Shown in pieces: positions 1 to 7,507 of a stretch of 12,787 nucleotides of DNA. Source of the stretch: an uncultured Bacteroidales bacterium (lineage in GTDB: Bacteria > Bacteroidota > Bacteroidia > Bacteroidales > F082); contig CAMKAR010000025.1 of the NCBI GenBank assembly GCA_946410535.1, positions 1 to 12,787 on the forward strand, read 5' to 3'. The notes beneath the pieces are model-generated. The model made no database searches. It saw only the letters and a list, made by a program, of their open reading frames with translations, and was not told the DNA's origin. Within the stretch, counting starts at the first letter, position 1; each line of letters begins with the position of its first letter. The translations under genes were made by a program, and so were the position numbers.

Positions 1-216
1 GGTTTCCAAATCCTTGCTCAAAGTAGCATAGAATCTTTTTCCATATCTGTTCTCAGCATCACGTTCCACAATATCCCGCCCCAGTTCCCAATAGAACCGA
101 AGCATCTCCTCGTTCACCTTCACCGCCGCCTTGATCTGGCTTCTGCGGTAGCGGCTGCCCAATTCCTTTATCCATTGCAGATAATCCTTGTCCAAAATGT
201 TTATCGACTTGCTCAT
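1..216 (-). CDS. DUF1016 N-terminal domain protein (YhcG-like, PDDEXK family), partial
   Basis: The first 72 codons are present, starting at ATG 214-216 and running off the left edge. The translation has the pattern of the DUF1016 N-terminal domain: a YLQWIKELGSRYRRSQIKAA stretch at about residues 12-31, then VNEEMLRFYWELGRDIVER (about 34-52) and a YGKRFYATLSKDLE segment. Family members are usually about 330-380 residues, with a PD-(D/E)XK nuclease-like fold in the C-terminal half, which lies outside this window. Their role is not settled; they are common accessory genes in Bacteroidales, often near mobile or restriction loci. The gene follows the macroglobulin terminator by about 60 nt, so it is probably transcribed separately. 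A degenerate -7-like TAATATTG lies at 237-244, but I see no matching -33. The family call is firm; catalytic competence cannot be judged. Confidence 0.85.
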   Translation of the reverse strand, partial: MSKSINILDKDYLQWIKELGSRYRRSQIKAAVKVNEEMLRFYWELGRDIVERDAENRYGKRFYATLSKDLET

Positions 217-276
217 GACATTTCCTTTTTGAACTGCAATATTAAGCAATTTTTCCCAACCTTTTCCCTCAGTCAC

Positions 277-314
277 AAAAAATAGTGGCAAGCCGCAAGG
301 CCTACCACTATTTT
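277..314 (-). terminator. Intrinsic terminator of the alpha-2-macroglobulin gene
   Basis: Perfect inverted arms AAAATAGTGG (279-288) and CCACTATTTT (305-314) enclose a second short GCC/GGC stem with a 4-nt loop. Read on the minus strand the hairpin is followed by a T-run (complement of the A-run from 277). It lies about 20 nt past the macroglobulin stop codon, and the arms could also work in the plus direction. Confidence 0.85.
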
Positions 315-334
315 CCGATTCAGAGTTACTACGC

Positions 335-3300
335 TTACTTCACCACACACCCACGGGCCGGAATCTGGTAATAAATCTCGGCGTTGTACATGTCCTCGCA
401 GCGCACGGCGGGAATCATGTAGTTGCCCTCATAGGTGGCGTTGGCCTTCAAGGTGAAGGTCTTCTTCGCGCCCGGCATCAGGTCGAAGTAGAAGTAGGCA
501 CGGTCGTCGCGAAGGTCGAGGTGCTTGGCACCTTCGTTGCCAGTCATGTCGCCACTCAGTCGGTCGTTGACCAGCTCCCAACCCGAAGGCAGGTAGTACG
601 ACAGCGCCAGCTCTGTGACTTGCCACTCGCTTGGGTTGGTTACCGTCATCTGCACCTTGATGTCGGTGCCAGCGGTCAAGTTGCCCAGATTGACAGGATT
701 GCCATTCTTGTCGGTGTAACTCACCGTCATCTTGATGAGGTTGCCGCTTTCGTTCATATCGTACTCGGCCACCGAGGTCTTGGTGAAGAGGTTGGCCACC
801 ATCGTTTGGTCGGTGTTGTTCTTGATCTCAACGGTGTTGCTGCCCAACTTCGGCGTGAAGCCATAGCCTACCGAGGTCATGTTGGTGTTCAAGGTGCGTT
901 CCTCACCGTTCACCTTCACCGTGGCGGAGAGGTTACTGCTGTTGAGGCCCATCTTCTCGGCATACTTGCCCAAAACGAAGAGCGAGAAGGCCGTGGTCTG
1001 CGTGTCCATCCAGCGGTTGGTGCTCATCATGCGGCACACGTTGTTGATGTTGTTCTGCACCGTCTGTTGGTCAACGTCGCAAAGCATCTGCGTGTAGGCA
1101 TACATGGCCAAGTCGCGGGTGCGCGAGCCGAACGAGGTGTAGTAGTCGGACATCTGCTGGCCTTCGCCAACAACGGGCAACAAGTTCTGCGCGATGTTAG
1201 TCTTACCCGTCTGGGCAAAGGCGGCGGCAGCCAAAGCCTTGGTAAGGTCGTAGTTCATCTCGATTTCCTTGAAGCGGTTCATGGCACCCATCTCGGCTTT
1301 GTCGGCCAAGGCCAAAACGAACAGACGGTAGGCCTGGATGGTCTCGCCTTGCTTGAAGTCAGGGTTGTTCTTCCACTGTTTGGCGCGGTTGGCTTGGTAG
1401 TTCAGCAGGCCGTCGAGGAAATACTGCGGTACGTTGTAGCCTTGCTTGTTGGCCTCGACGAGGAAATGCAGGGCATAAATCTCCGTCCATGGGTCGGTGT
1501 ATTTGCCGCCTATCCAATTCGTCATCGAGTTGTCGGACTTCTGATACGACTTCAGGCTGGTGATGGCCGACTCGATGTTGTTGCGCATCTCCTCTTTCTC
1601 CTTGTCGTCGAGCTGGACGAAATAGTTGAGGTAAAGCTGCGGGAATGCCTTCGAGGTGAGTTGTTCGAGGCAACCATGCGGATAGTCCATCAGGTAATCG
1701 ATGCGGCCAAAGAGGTCGACGGGCAGCAGGCTCGAAACAGTGATGTTGCCTTGTTGCGTGCCCGTCATGCCGTCGAGGTTGAACGGCACGCTGACCGTCT
1801 GCCCAGCTCCGATTTCCTTGGTGATGGTGCTGCGACGCTCGGCGTAAGGCATACGGATAGGCATCACTGTCGACGACTCGGCGGTGTAGCCATCGCCCGT
1901 CACCGAAACCTTCAGTTCGGCATTGCCCAACGTATTGGGGATGCTGGACCTGACCGCTACCAAACCCTCACCGTTGTTGTCAATCGTCACCGAAGTGGGC
2001 AGGTTGCCAACGGGTTCAAGGTTCTTGTTCTCGAACTTCACTTGCAAGGTCTTGCCCTTCATCGTGGGAGCTTGCACCTGCACCTTGAGGTTCAGTTCGT
2101 CGCCAGGCGCCACCACACGCGGAGCGGAAGCATACAGGTTAATCGGGTCGACGACGGTCATGCGCTTTTCAGCCGAGCCGAAAGCCTTGCCGTTGCCCTT
2201 GGCCACCACCATGAAGCGCAACGCGCCAGAGCATTGCGGAACCTCAAAGCTATGCGTGTTGGTTTCTCCCGCCTTCAGCTCGAAAGGTCCGAGGGTGACG
2301 GCATAAGCCTTGAAGCGGTTGTCGAGGGTGATTTCCTGGTTGAGGATGCCGTCGCCGCCGATGGCGTAAACAGAGCCAAGCTCGCCGCTGAATGCGTCAA
2401 CGATATTGGCGTAGTTGTCCCAAGTGCGCACACTCAAAGCCTGCTTGCTGTTGAAGTAGCCGTAAGGATTCGGCGTCGAGAAGTTGGTGAGGCCGAGAAT
2501 GCCTTCATCGACAACGGCCAAGGTATAGGTCATCGGTTGCTTGTTGGCCTCCGAAACCTTCACGTCAAGGGTCTTCTTCGTGTTGGCCGTTTCGGGCACG
2601 CTGATGTTGGGCTGCAGCTGCAATTTCTTGTTTTCCACCTTCACAGGGATGACACCATAGAGGCGGATAGGCAGGTCGTTGGCTGCATCATGCGGCTGGA
2701 TCAGAGCCACATAGACATACACATTCGGAATCATTTCCTCAGTGGCCGTGATTTCCACCTTGCCTTCCTGACCAAGGTTTTCGACCAACATGGTTTGCAG
2801 CACGCGGTCGTTGGCTTCCACCGTCACCAAAGCCTTGGCCTTTTCGTTGGCGGGGAAGGTCACCACGATTTTCTCACCCACCTGATAACTTTCAGCCGTC
2901 GACTTCATCGAAAGTTGGGCCGGTGCGCCCGAAGCCGTTGACGAATGGCCATAGCCCCAATCGAAGCTGATGATCTTGGCGAAGGTGTGGCCGCCTTGCT
3001 TGTCGCTGACGACGAGGAGATAACTGCCCCATTTGTCGTCCGGGATGTTGAAGGTGACCGAGGTCGTGCCGTTGCAGGTCAAGGTGCCGTTCTTCACGGG
3101 AGCCTTGTAAGTGCCTGAGGCATAGCGTTGCAAGCTGTATTCATCCTCGCTCGACCACCACCAATAGGAATCCAATCTGTAAAGCGCATATTCCAGCGCG
3201 ACCGCCGACTTGCAGGCCGTCCCGTCCTCGTTGACCATGGCGATGTCGAACTTCCAGTCCTTGTCGGTGTCGTAATAGCTGCCGTATTTTGCCGTGGATT

Positions 3301-5851
3301 CAGGCAGGTCAACGCCAACGTAACGCTCGTATGGCGAGAGTTTGGTCTTGAACGACGCAATGCTGAAGTCGCCACCCTGCTCGAAGACCTTCACCGTGAA
3401 GGTGCCGTTCATCATTTGCGAAGCGTAGACATCCTTGAGCGGACCGAAGCCCACATTGGCAACACCCTCCGAATTAAGCTGACCACTGAAAAGCGACAAC
3501 TCTTGAGGCTCGAAACCTTGTGTTTCATTGACGAAGGAGTAGTTGGCAAAGTTCTTGAAAGTCGTCTCGCCACCGCGCAGTTTCACGTCGACTTCGGCCT
3601 TCAAGCCGTTGGCTTTCATCCCGTTGAGCCATCTCGAAACGAGGGCCGCACGCTCGTTTTTGCTGAGGCTGACCACCTCGGGCAGTTCAAACTTGATTTC
3701 CAAGCGGTTGGGCTTCACCGTCTCCACACGCAGGCTCTTGGTGATGGTGCTCGTGCCCACCTTGAAACGGGCTGTCCAAACGCCGGTCTCGTCGCTGACG
3801 TTGGTCGGCACCTTGAAGCAATAGATGTCGTTCACGGGCTTGGTGTTCACTTGTTTGGCATAGAGGCGACCCGTGGCATCCAGCACTTCGAGGACGACGG
3901 GATAGTCGGCAGGAATGCTCTCTTCCATATCGTTCAGCATCAGGTTGAGTTGCATCTCGTCGCCAGGGCGCCACACGCCACGGTTGGTATAGGCAAAGCC
4001 CGAAACGCCTTTCTCAACCGACTCGCCAGCCACATTGAAGCGACTGTACGACAACGCATTGCCATCGCTCAACTTGATCACCGACTTGCTGCCTTTATTG
4101 TCCGTAGCCATCACGAAAGCGGGACGGTTGGCACACTTCAGCTGCACATGGCCTTGGGCATCAACGCTGCCTTGGGCCAATTCCTGTCTTTGGAAGTTGT
4201 AAGCTGCGACTTGCGCTCCCGCTGCCGGAGTGGCATCCAAAATCCGGTAGACATACACGTCAACCACATCGTTGCGCCCCATCTTGGCGGTCACCGCAAG
4301 GTTGCTGACAACGATGTTCTTCTTCATTTCCACATAGTTATAATAATAGTAACCGTTGGGGTCGTTCCACTCGCCGTCGTAGTTGTATTCCCTATAGTCG
4401 TAGGCCTGGCCATCCCAATAGTCGGCTTCCAAGGCTTCGTTTTCCGTCACGGCGTTTTTCATCTCGTCGGAAGCGAAGGTGTAGTCGGCGGGACCGAAAT
4501 TGAGGCTCAACTGGTACATCGCACCAGGTTCCACCTTAATATAATCGGACAACACGATGGGGAACGTCTTCCATTGGTTGGCATACGGGTTGTCGATGGC
4601 GAGACGCACCTTCTTCTCCAAACGACCCGCCTTGCGCACACCGTAAGTCTCGTTCAACTCATTGTCCTGCAAGAAGGACAGGATGTTGTCGTCGAACACG
4701 CGCACAATTCTCAGTGTCACCGAGTTGAGGCAGATGGCATCGAAATATACCGTGGTCTCGTCCACATCGGGAATGATGACGCCATCGTCGGTCCAGCGCA
4801 CCTTGGGCAGGTTGTCGGTGAGGTCGAAGTCAAAAGGATAGTCGCTTTGCAACAGCATACCATTGGCGGCACGAATGCCACTGCTGACGGTCATGTTCAA
4901 ATCTTCCAATTGATAGCTGTAAAGCGAGGTCTTGTCGAAGAAGAAATCAATCTTATTTCCCTTGATGTCAACCTTGTAGCCCAACTTCTGGTTGAAAGCC
5001 ACGAAACCGTCGAGGTTCTGGTTCTCTTTCAGCGGCTGCGAGAAGAGCAAAGTGCCCTTGCTGGCGGCCTTGTCGACGTCGAACATCACCGGCTCGAACT
5101 TGTCCTTGGCGTACACCTTCAGGCTGCGTTGCATCTTGGCCTTGCAGTCCAAGGCTTTGCCATCGAGGATGACATCTGTCTGATAATCCGAATCCTGGCG
5201 TTTAAAGCCTTGCAACGTGAAGTCATAGACGTTGTTGCCCGCATTGGCCACCTCAACGGGATGGCTTTTGCGGAAAGACTCGTCAAACAAATTGACAGCT
5301 TCGTCTTGGTCGACGGGCGTGGCAAAGGCGATGCGCATCAGGTAGCCCATCTCGTCATTCGAGTTGCAAAGTGGCTGCACCGTGACGATGCTGAAATTCT
5401 GCCGACGCACGCCGAAGCCGAACTCCAAAGTTTGGTCGGCCTTCACGTCCACAAAGTCCGACATCTTGAACTTGCAGACATAGTTCTGGTCCTTGTCGAT
5501 GCCGTCGTATTGGAATCCGACGGTGTTCTCGTCGACCCAAACGGCCTTGCCTTTCAGCGCAGGCGTAAACTCGAAGGCCTTGGCGGGAATAGTCTCGCCA
5601 TACTTCACTTTCATTTCCGCAGGATTGTTGAAACGCACCACTATGGGTTCGCCATTGGCGATGACGCCCGAAGTGTAGCTGTCCAACAGCGCCAGCACAG
5701 CGTCGTCGAGCGGCTTGATGCGTTCCACGAAGGTCGTGGAGCCGCCCGTTGTCGTCCCTTTCTTGCCGCACGACGGCAGGAGGCCGAGCAGCAACGCCGC
5801 GACAATCAGGCCGATGCTGCCGATTTTTTTCATTTTTTGTTTTGTACACAT
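335..5851 (-). CDS. Alpha-2-macroglobulin family lipoprotein with thioester motif
   Basis: A very large (1838 aa) bacterial alpha-2-macroglobulin, a family thought to trap attacking proteases in the periplasm by a bait-region and thioester mechanism. The N-terminus is a lipoprotein signal ending LLPSC with Cys28 as the lipidated residue. No acidic run follows the Cys, so surface export is not indicated. Small N-terminal MG domains lead to an MG2-like domain with RGVWRPGDE (Trp627). A bait-region domain follows, with AVVDEGILGL (Asp1115), then the A2M domain at about 1170-1260. The thioester domain starts at YPHGCLEQ (Cys1394, Gln1397), an intact CxEQ. The bMG10-like C-terminus (about 1700-1838) has RDDRAYFYFDL and EDMYNAEIYY. 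A second ATG at 5831-5833 (Met7) follows an A-rich stretch and gives a more typical signal peptide (MKKIGSIGL...), so the real start may be there. The gene appears monocistronic, with its own promoter-like -7 and terminator. No pbpC lies in the window. Confidence 0.95.
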   Translation of the reverse strand: MCTKQKMKKIGSIGLIVAALLLGLLPSCGKKGTTTGGSTTFVERIKPLDDAVLALLDSYTSGVIANGEPIVVRFNNPAEMKVKYGETIPAKAFEFTPALKGKAVWVDENTVGFQYDGIDKDQNYVCKFKMSDFVDVKADQTLEFGFGVRRQNFSIVTVQPLCNSNDEMGYLMRIAFATPVDQDEAVNLFDESFRKSHPVEVANAGNNVYDFTLQGFKRQDSDYQTDVILDGKALDCKAKMQRSLKVYAKDKFEPVMFDVDKAASKGTLLFSQPLKENQNLDGFVAFNQKLGYKVDIKGNKIDFFFDKTSLYSYQLEDLNMTVSSGIRAANGMLLQSDYPFDFDLTDNLPKVRWTDDGVIIPDVDETTVYFDAICLNSVTLRIVRVFDDNILSFLQDNELNETYGVRKAGRLEKKVRLAIDNPYANQWKTFPIVLSDYIKVEPGAMYQLSLNFGPADYTFASDEMKNAVTENEALEADYWDGQAYDYREYNYDGEWNDPNGYYYYNYVEMKKNIVVSNLAVTAKMGRNDVVDVYVYRILDATPAAGAQVAAYNFQRQELAQGSVDAQGHVQLKCANRPAFVMATDNKGSKSVIKLSDGNALSYSRFNVAGESVEKGVSGFAYTNRGVWRPGDEMQLNLMLNDMEESIPADYPVVLEVLDATGRLYAKQVNTKPVNDIYCFKVPTNVSDETGVWTARFKVGTSTITKSLRVETVKPNRLEIKFELPEVVSLSKNERAALVSRWLNGMKANGLKAEVDVKLRGGETTFKNFANYSFVNETQGFEPQELSLFSGQLNSEGVANVGFGPLKDVYASQMMNGTFTVKVFEQGGDFSIASFKTKLSPYERYVGVDLPESTAKYGSYYDTDKDWKFDIAMVNEDGTACKSAVALEYALYRLDSYWWWSSEDEYSLQRYASGTYKAPVKNGTLTCNGTTSVTFNIPDDKWGSYLLVVSDKQGGHTFAKIISFDWGYGHSSTASGAPAQLSMKSTAESYQVGEKIVVTFPANEKAKALVTVEANDRVLQTMLVENLGQEGKVEITATEEMIPNVYVYVALIQPHDAANDLPIRLYGVIPVKVENKKLQLQPNISVPETANTKKTLDVKVSEANKQPMTYTLAVVDEGILGLTNFSTPNPYGYFNSKQALSVRTWDNYANIVDAFSGELGSVYAIGGDGILNQEITLDNRFKAYAVTLGPFELKAGETNTHSFEVPQCSGALRFMVVAKGNGKAFGSAEKRMTVVDPINLYASAPRVVAPGDELNLKVQVQAPTMKGKTLQVKFENKNLEPVGNLPTSVTIDNNGEGLVAVRSSIPNTLGNAELKVSVTGDGYTAESSTVMPIRMPYAERRSTITKEIGAGQTVSVPFNLDGMTGTQQGNITVSSLLPVDLFGRIDYLMDYPHGCLEQLTSKAFPQLYLNYFVQLDDKEKEEMRNNIESAITSLKSYQKSDNSMTNWIGGKYTDPWTEIYALHFLVEANKQGYNVPQYFLDGLLNYQANRAKQWKNNPDFKQGETIQAYRLFVLALADKAEMGAMNRFKEIEMNYDLTKALAAAAFAQTGKTNIAQNLLPVVGEGQQMSDYYTSFGSRTRDLAMYAYTQMLCDVDQQTVQNNINNVCRMMSTNRWMDTQTTAFSLFVLGKYAEKMGLNSSNLSATVKVNGEERTLNTNMTSVGYGFTPKLGSNTVEIKNNTDQTMVANLFTKTSVAEYDMNESGNLIKMTVSYTDKNGNPVNLGNLTAGTDIKVQMTVTNPSEWQVTELALSYYLPSGWELVNDRLSGDMTGNEGAKHLDLRDDRAYFYFDLMPGAKKTFTLKANATYEGNYMIPAVRCEDMYNAEIYYQIPARGCVVK

Positions 5852-5882
5852 ATCGATTAGATTTGATGGTTATTCGAGAGTA

Positions 5883-5890
5883 CAAAAATA
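5883..5890 (-). promoter_or_regulatory. Candidate Bacteroidetes -7 element for the macroglobulin gene
   Basis: On the minus strand this reads TATTTTTG, a full match to the Bacteroidetes TAnnTTTG element, 31 nt before the first candidate ATG and 49 nt before the second. I find no clear TTG-type -33 at the expected distance; that stretch is taken up by the upstream operon's terminator. Confidence 0.5.
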
Positions 5891-5903
5891 GGAAACAAGA
5901 ATG

Positions 5904-5941
5904 AAAAAAAGCCGTTTCCTGAAAAGAAAAACGACTTTTTT
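5904..5941 (-). terminator. Intrinsic terminator of the DUF2490/VTC operon
   Basis: A 13-bp stem with one G-U pair is formed by plus-strand segments 5905-5917 (AAAAAAGCCGTTT) and 5929-5941 (AAACGACTTTTTT) around an 11-nt loop. On the minus strand the stem ends in a T-run. It lies about 35 nt after the DUF2490 stop and separates that operon from the macroglobulin gene. The A/T runs on both sides mean it may act in both directions. Confidence 0.85.
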
Positions 5942-5976
5942 ACAAAAAAGGGCAATTCAACCTCATTGCTAACCTT

Positions 5977-6657
5977 TTAATATTTCGCCTTGAAGGTCAA
6001 ACCGACATAGAACAAGTCAACTGGGGCTTTCACGCCAAGTTCGTTGTCAACGCGGGCAAAAGCCGAAACATAATGCCTCCGCGAGAGGCGATAGTCGACC
6101 GAAAGCACTGTGCGCAGGTTGTCGACGCCGCCTTTCTTGGGGTCGTTGGTGAGCCAAAACAGCTCGGTGGAAAGCGCATATTTCCAACGGCTGTTCATCG
6201 GCTGATAGGTCACCTTGAGGCGGTTGCGCCAATAGATTCGTGGGTTGACGCGGTGGTCGCCCGTGCGCTCGTCGAAGAAGGTGCCCAGCACCTTGCTGCG
6301 CACCGTGAACTTGAAACGGCGGTATTCCTCAGAGTAGGTCACCTGAACACCCAAGCGGCCACGGTTCTCAAAATAGCCCTTGTCGTTGTGGCGGCGGATG
6401 TAGTCGGCGGTGAGACCAATGTTCATGCGGTTGTGCCAACAGGTATAGTCCACGCCCACCGAATTAAGCCAACGGTCGAACTGCGAGAAGTCGTTATTGA
6501 AACGCAACTCCTCCTCAGCCGACAGCCCAAAGTTGGCTGGCAAGGCCACCGATGCCTCAGCCGAGACGATGCCGCCAAAATCGGTGGTGCGCTCGCTCTG
6601 CGCCAGCCCCATCACCGACATCGGCAACAACAGCACTATGATCAGCCACTTCCTCAC
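5977..6657 (-). CDS. DUF2490 family outer-membrane beta-barrel protein
   Basis: A 226-residue exported protein. The first 20 residues form a signal peptide (basic MRKW, hydrophobic LIIVLLLPMSVMG, then LAQ before the mature part). The rest is alternating polar and aromatic strands typical of a small outer-membrane barrel: FDRWLNSVGVDYTCWHNRMN, RRFKFTVRSKVLGTFF, PRIYWRNRLKVTYQP, WKYALSTELFW and a closing DLFYVGLTFKAKY with aromatic penultimate strands. The repeated W/R/N strand pattern is that of DUF2490, whose function is unknown. The start codon is GTG (6655-6657), and its first G is the last base of the preceding gene's TAG stop. This implies translational coupling to the DUF4956 gene and makes this start very likely. 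It is the last gene before the terminator at 5904-5941. It could be a porin-like outlet or a structural partner for the upstream membrane protein; that role is inference. Confidence 0.85.
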   Translation of the reverse strand: MRKWLIIVLLLPMSVMGLAQSERTTDFGGIVSAEASVALPANFGLSAEEELRFNNDFSQFDRWLNSVGVDYTCWHNRMNIGLTADYIRRHNDKGYFENRGRLGVQVTYSEEYRRFKFTVRSKVLGTFFDERTGDHRVNPRIYWRNRLKVTYQPMNSRWKYALSTELFWLTNDPKKGGVDNLRTVLSVDYRLSRRHYVSAFARVDNELGVKAPVDLFYVGLTFKAKY

Positions 6658-7385
6658 TATTCCGTGAAATCCTTAATTTTAGTAATCGTATCGATCGTAT
6701 TCACCTCGCCGTCGATGGGCTTGTAGTACACCTTCACGAAAGCCACATCGCGCAGGTAGTCGATGTGCCCCACCTCCACCTTCTTGATGTCGAGGCCAGT
6801 GCGTTCGATAAGGTCGGACTTCAGGTCGTCTTCCTTGCCATGCTTGGTGTTCTCGATACGGTCGTAAAGGATGATCTTCATCGCCGTATGGTTCAGCATT
6901 TTTGTACCGTCGAGAATCCAAATCACCAATACCACCAACAGGTTGACCGCCAGCAATTCCGCATAACTCGTCGAAAGCGCCATGCCGTTGACGATGCTCA
7001 GGCCCATCACCACGAAGAGGTAGGTCATCTCACGGATTTTTATGGTCTCCGTTCGGTAACGAATCATGCCAAAGATGGCAAATAGGCCGAGGGCGTAGGC
7101 AATGTTCATCTTCATGTTCTCCATCAGCGAAATGATGAGGAAAATGACCACGGCAAACATGATGAAGGTGAAATAATAGTCCTTGCGGTTGGCCTTTTTG
7201 TAGTAGAAGCAATGGATGACAAGCCAGCAGACGAGAAGATTGAACACGAAGCGGATCAAGGTCGTCCAAAGGCTTTGTGCATCGAAGAGAGGCACGCCGA
7301 GGAAGTCGAGGCCAGTGGCACCACCTCCAAACTCGCGTGCAATGTCAGGATCGAAGTCCTGTAGGTTGATTTGTAGTAGATTCAT
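6657..7385 (-). CDS. DUF4956 family integral membrane protein
   Basis: A 242-residue polytopic inner-membrane protein of the DUF4956 family. Hydrophobic segments are visible at about residues 40-61, 71-89, 94-107, 121-139 and 142-158, followed by a soluble C-terminal domain (about 160-242) with a beta-alpha-beta look (AMKIILYDRIENT, then VGHIDYLRDVAFVKVYYK). The strongest family signature is the conserved loop between membrane segments, FAIFGMIRYRTETIKIREMT, followed by YLFVVMGLSIVNG. In other bacteria DUF4956 genes recur next to VTC polyphosphate-polymerase genes, as here. Eukaryotic VTC complexes need a membrane domain to feed polyphosphate across the bilayer, so a translocation or channel role is plausible but unproven. 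It follows the VTC gene after a repeat-rich 107-nt gap and overlaps the DUF2490 gene by one base. Confidence 0.9.
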   Translation of the reverse strand: MNLLQINLQDFDPDIAREFGGGATGLDFLGVPLFDAQSLWTTLIRFVFNLLVCWLVIHCFYYKKANRKDYYFTFIMFAVVIFLIISLMENMKMNIAYALGLFAIFGMIRYRTETIKIREMTYLFVVMGLSIVNGMALSTSYAELLAVNLLVVLVIWILDGTKMLNHTAMKIILYDRIENTKHGKEDDLKSDLIERTGLDIKKVEVGHIDYLRDVAFVKVYYKPIDGEVNTIDTITKIKDFTE

Positions 7386-7388
7386 ATT

Positions 7389-7423
7389 TGTTGACTGTTG
7401 ATTGTTTAACTGTTTAATTGTTG
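7389..7423. repeat. Short tandem repeat upstream of the DUF4956 gene
   Basis: Plus-strand units TGTTGAC, TGTTGAT, TGTTTAAC, TGTTTAAT and a partial TGTTG follow one another without gaps (7, 7, 8 and 8 nt). They sit immediately before the DUF4956 start codon on its 5' side. This is low-complexity spacer sequence, and no promoter match is seen in it. Confidence 0.7.
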
Positions 7424-7430
7424 TTGGCCG

Positions 7431-7507
7431 ATGGTTTATGGCTTATGGCTGTTTCTCATAAAAATTGGTTTCAGCCTCCGTTGAAACGGCCATTAGCCAT
7501 AGACCAT
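7431..7507. repeat. Imperfect inverted repeat spanning the 3' end of the VTC gene
   Basis: The left arm at 7431-7449 (ATGGTTTATGGCTTATGGC) and right arm at 7489-7507 (GCCATTAGCCATAGACCAT) are complementary at 17 of 19 positions, around a 39-nt loop. Each arm is itself a heptamer series (ATGGTTT, ATGGCTT, ATGGCT on the left). A smaller hairpin, GTTTCA (7468-7473) with TGAAAC (7482-7487), lies in the loop. The right arm includes the VTC stop codon and encodes its last residues (MVYG). No T-run follows, so it does not look like an intrinsic terminator; it may act in mRNA processing or stability. Confidence 0.75.

Noticed and set aside
521..2941. 806-codon open frame on the plus strand
   Set aside because: Antisense to the macroglobulin coding region. 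The translation is His/Val/Arg/Leu-rich with no domain or signal, as expected from codon bias on the other strand.
3128..5860. 910-codon open frame on the plus strand
   Set aside because: Also antisense to the macroglobulin gene, whose true frame has clear domains and a lipoprotein signal. The low-complexity hydrophobic/His-rich translation is not protein-like.
5355..5885. 176-codon minus-strand frame starting upstream of the macroglobulin ATG
   Set aside because: Alternate-frame shadow of the macroglobulin N-terminus; Arg-rich, with no recognisable domain or signal peptide.
7431..7507. Intrinsic terminator between the VTC and DUF4956 genes
   Set aside because: The arms are long but imperfect, the loop is large and no T-run follows on the minus strand. 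The genes' functional pairing also argues for read-through.
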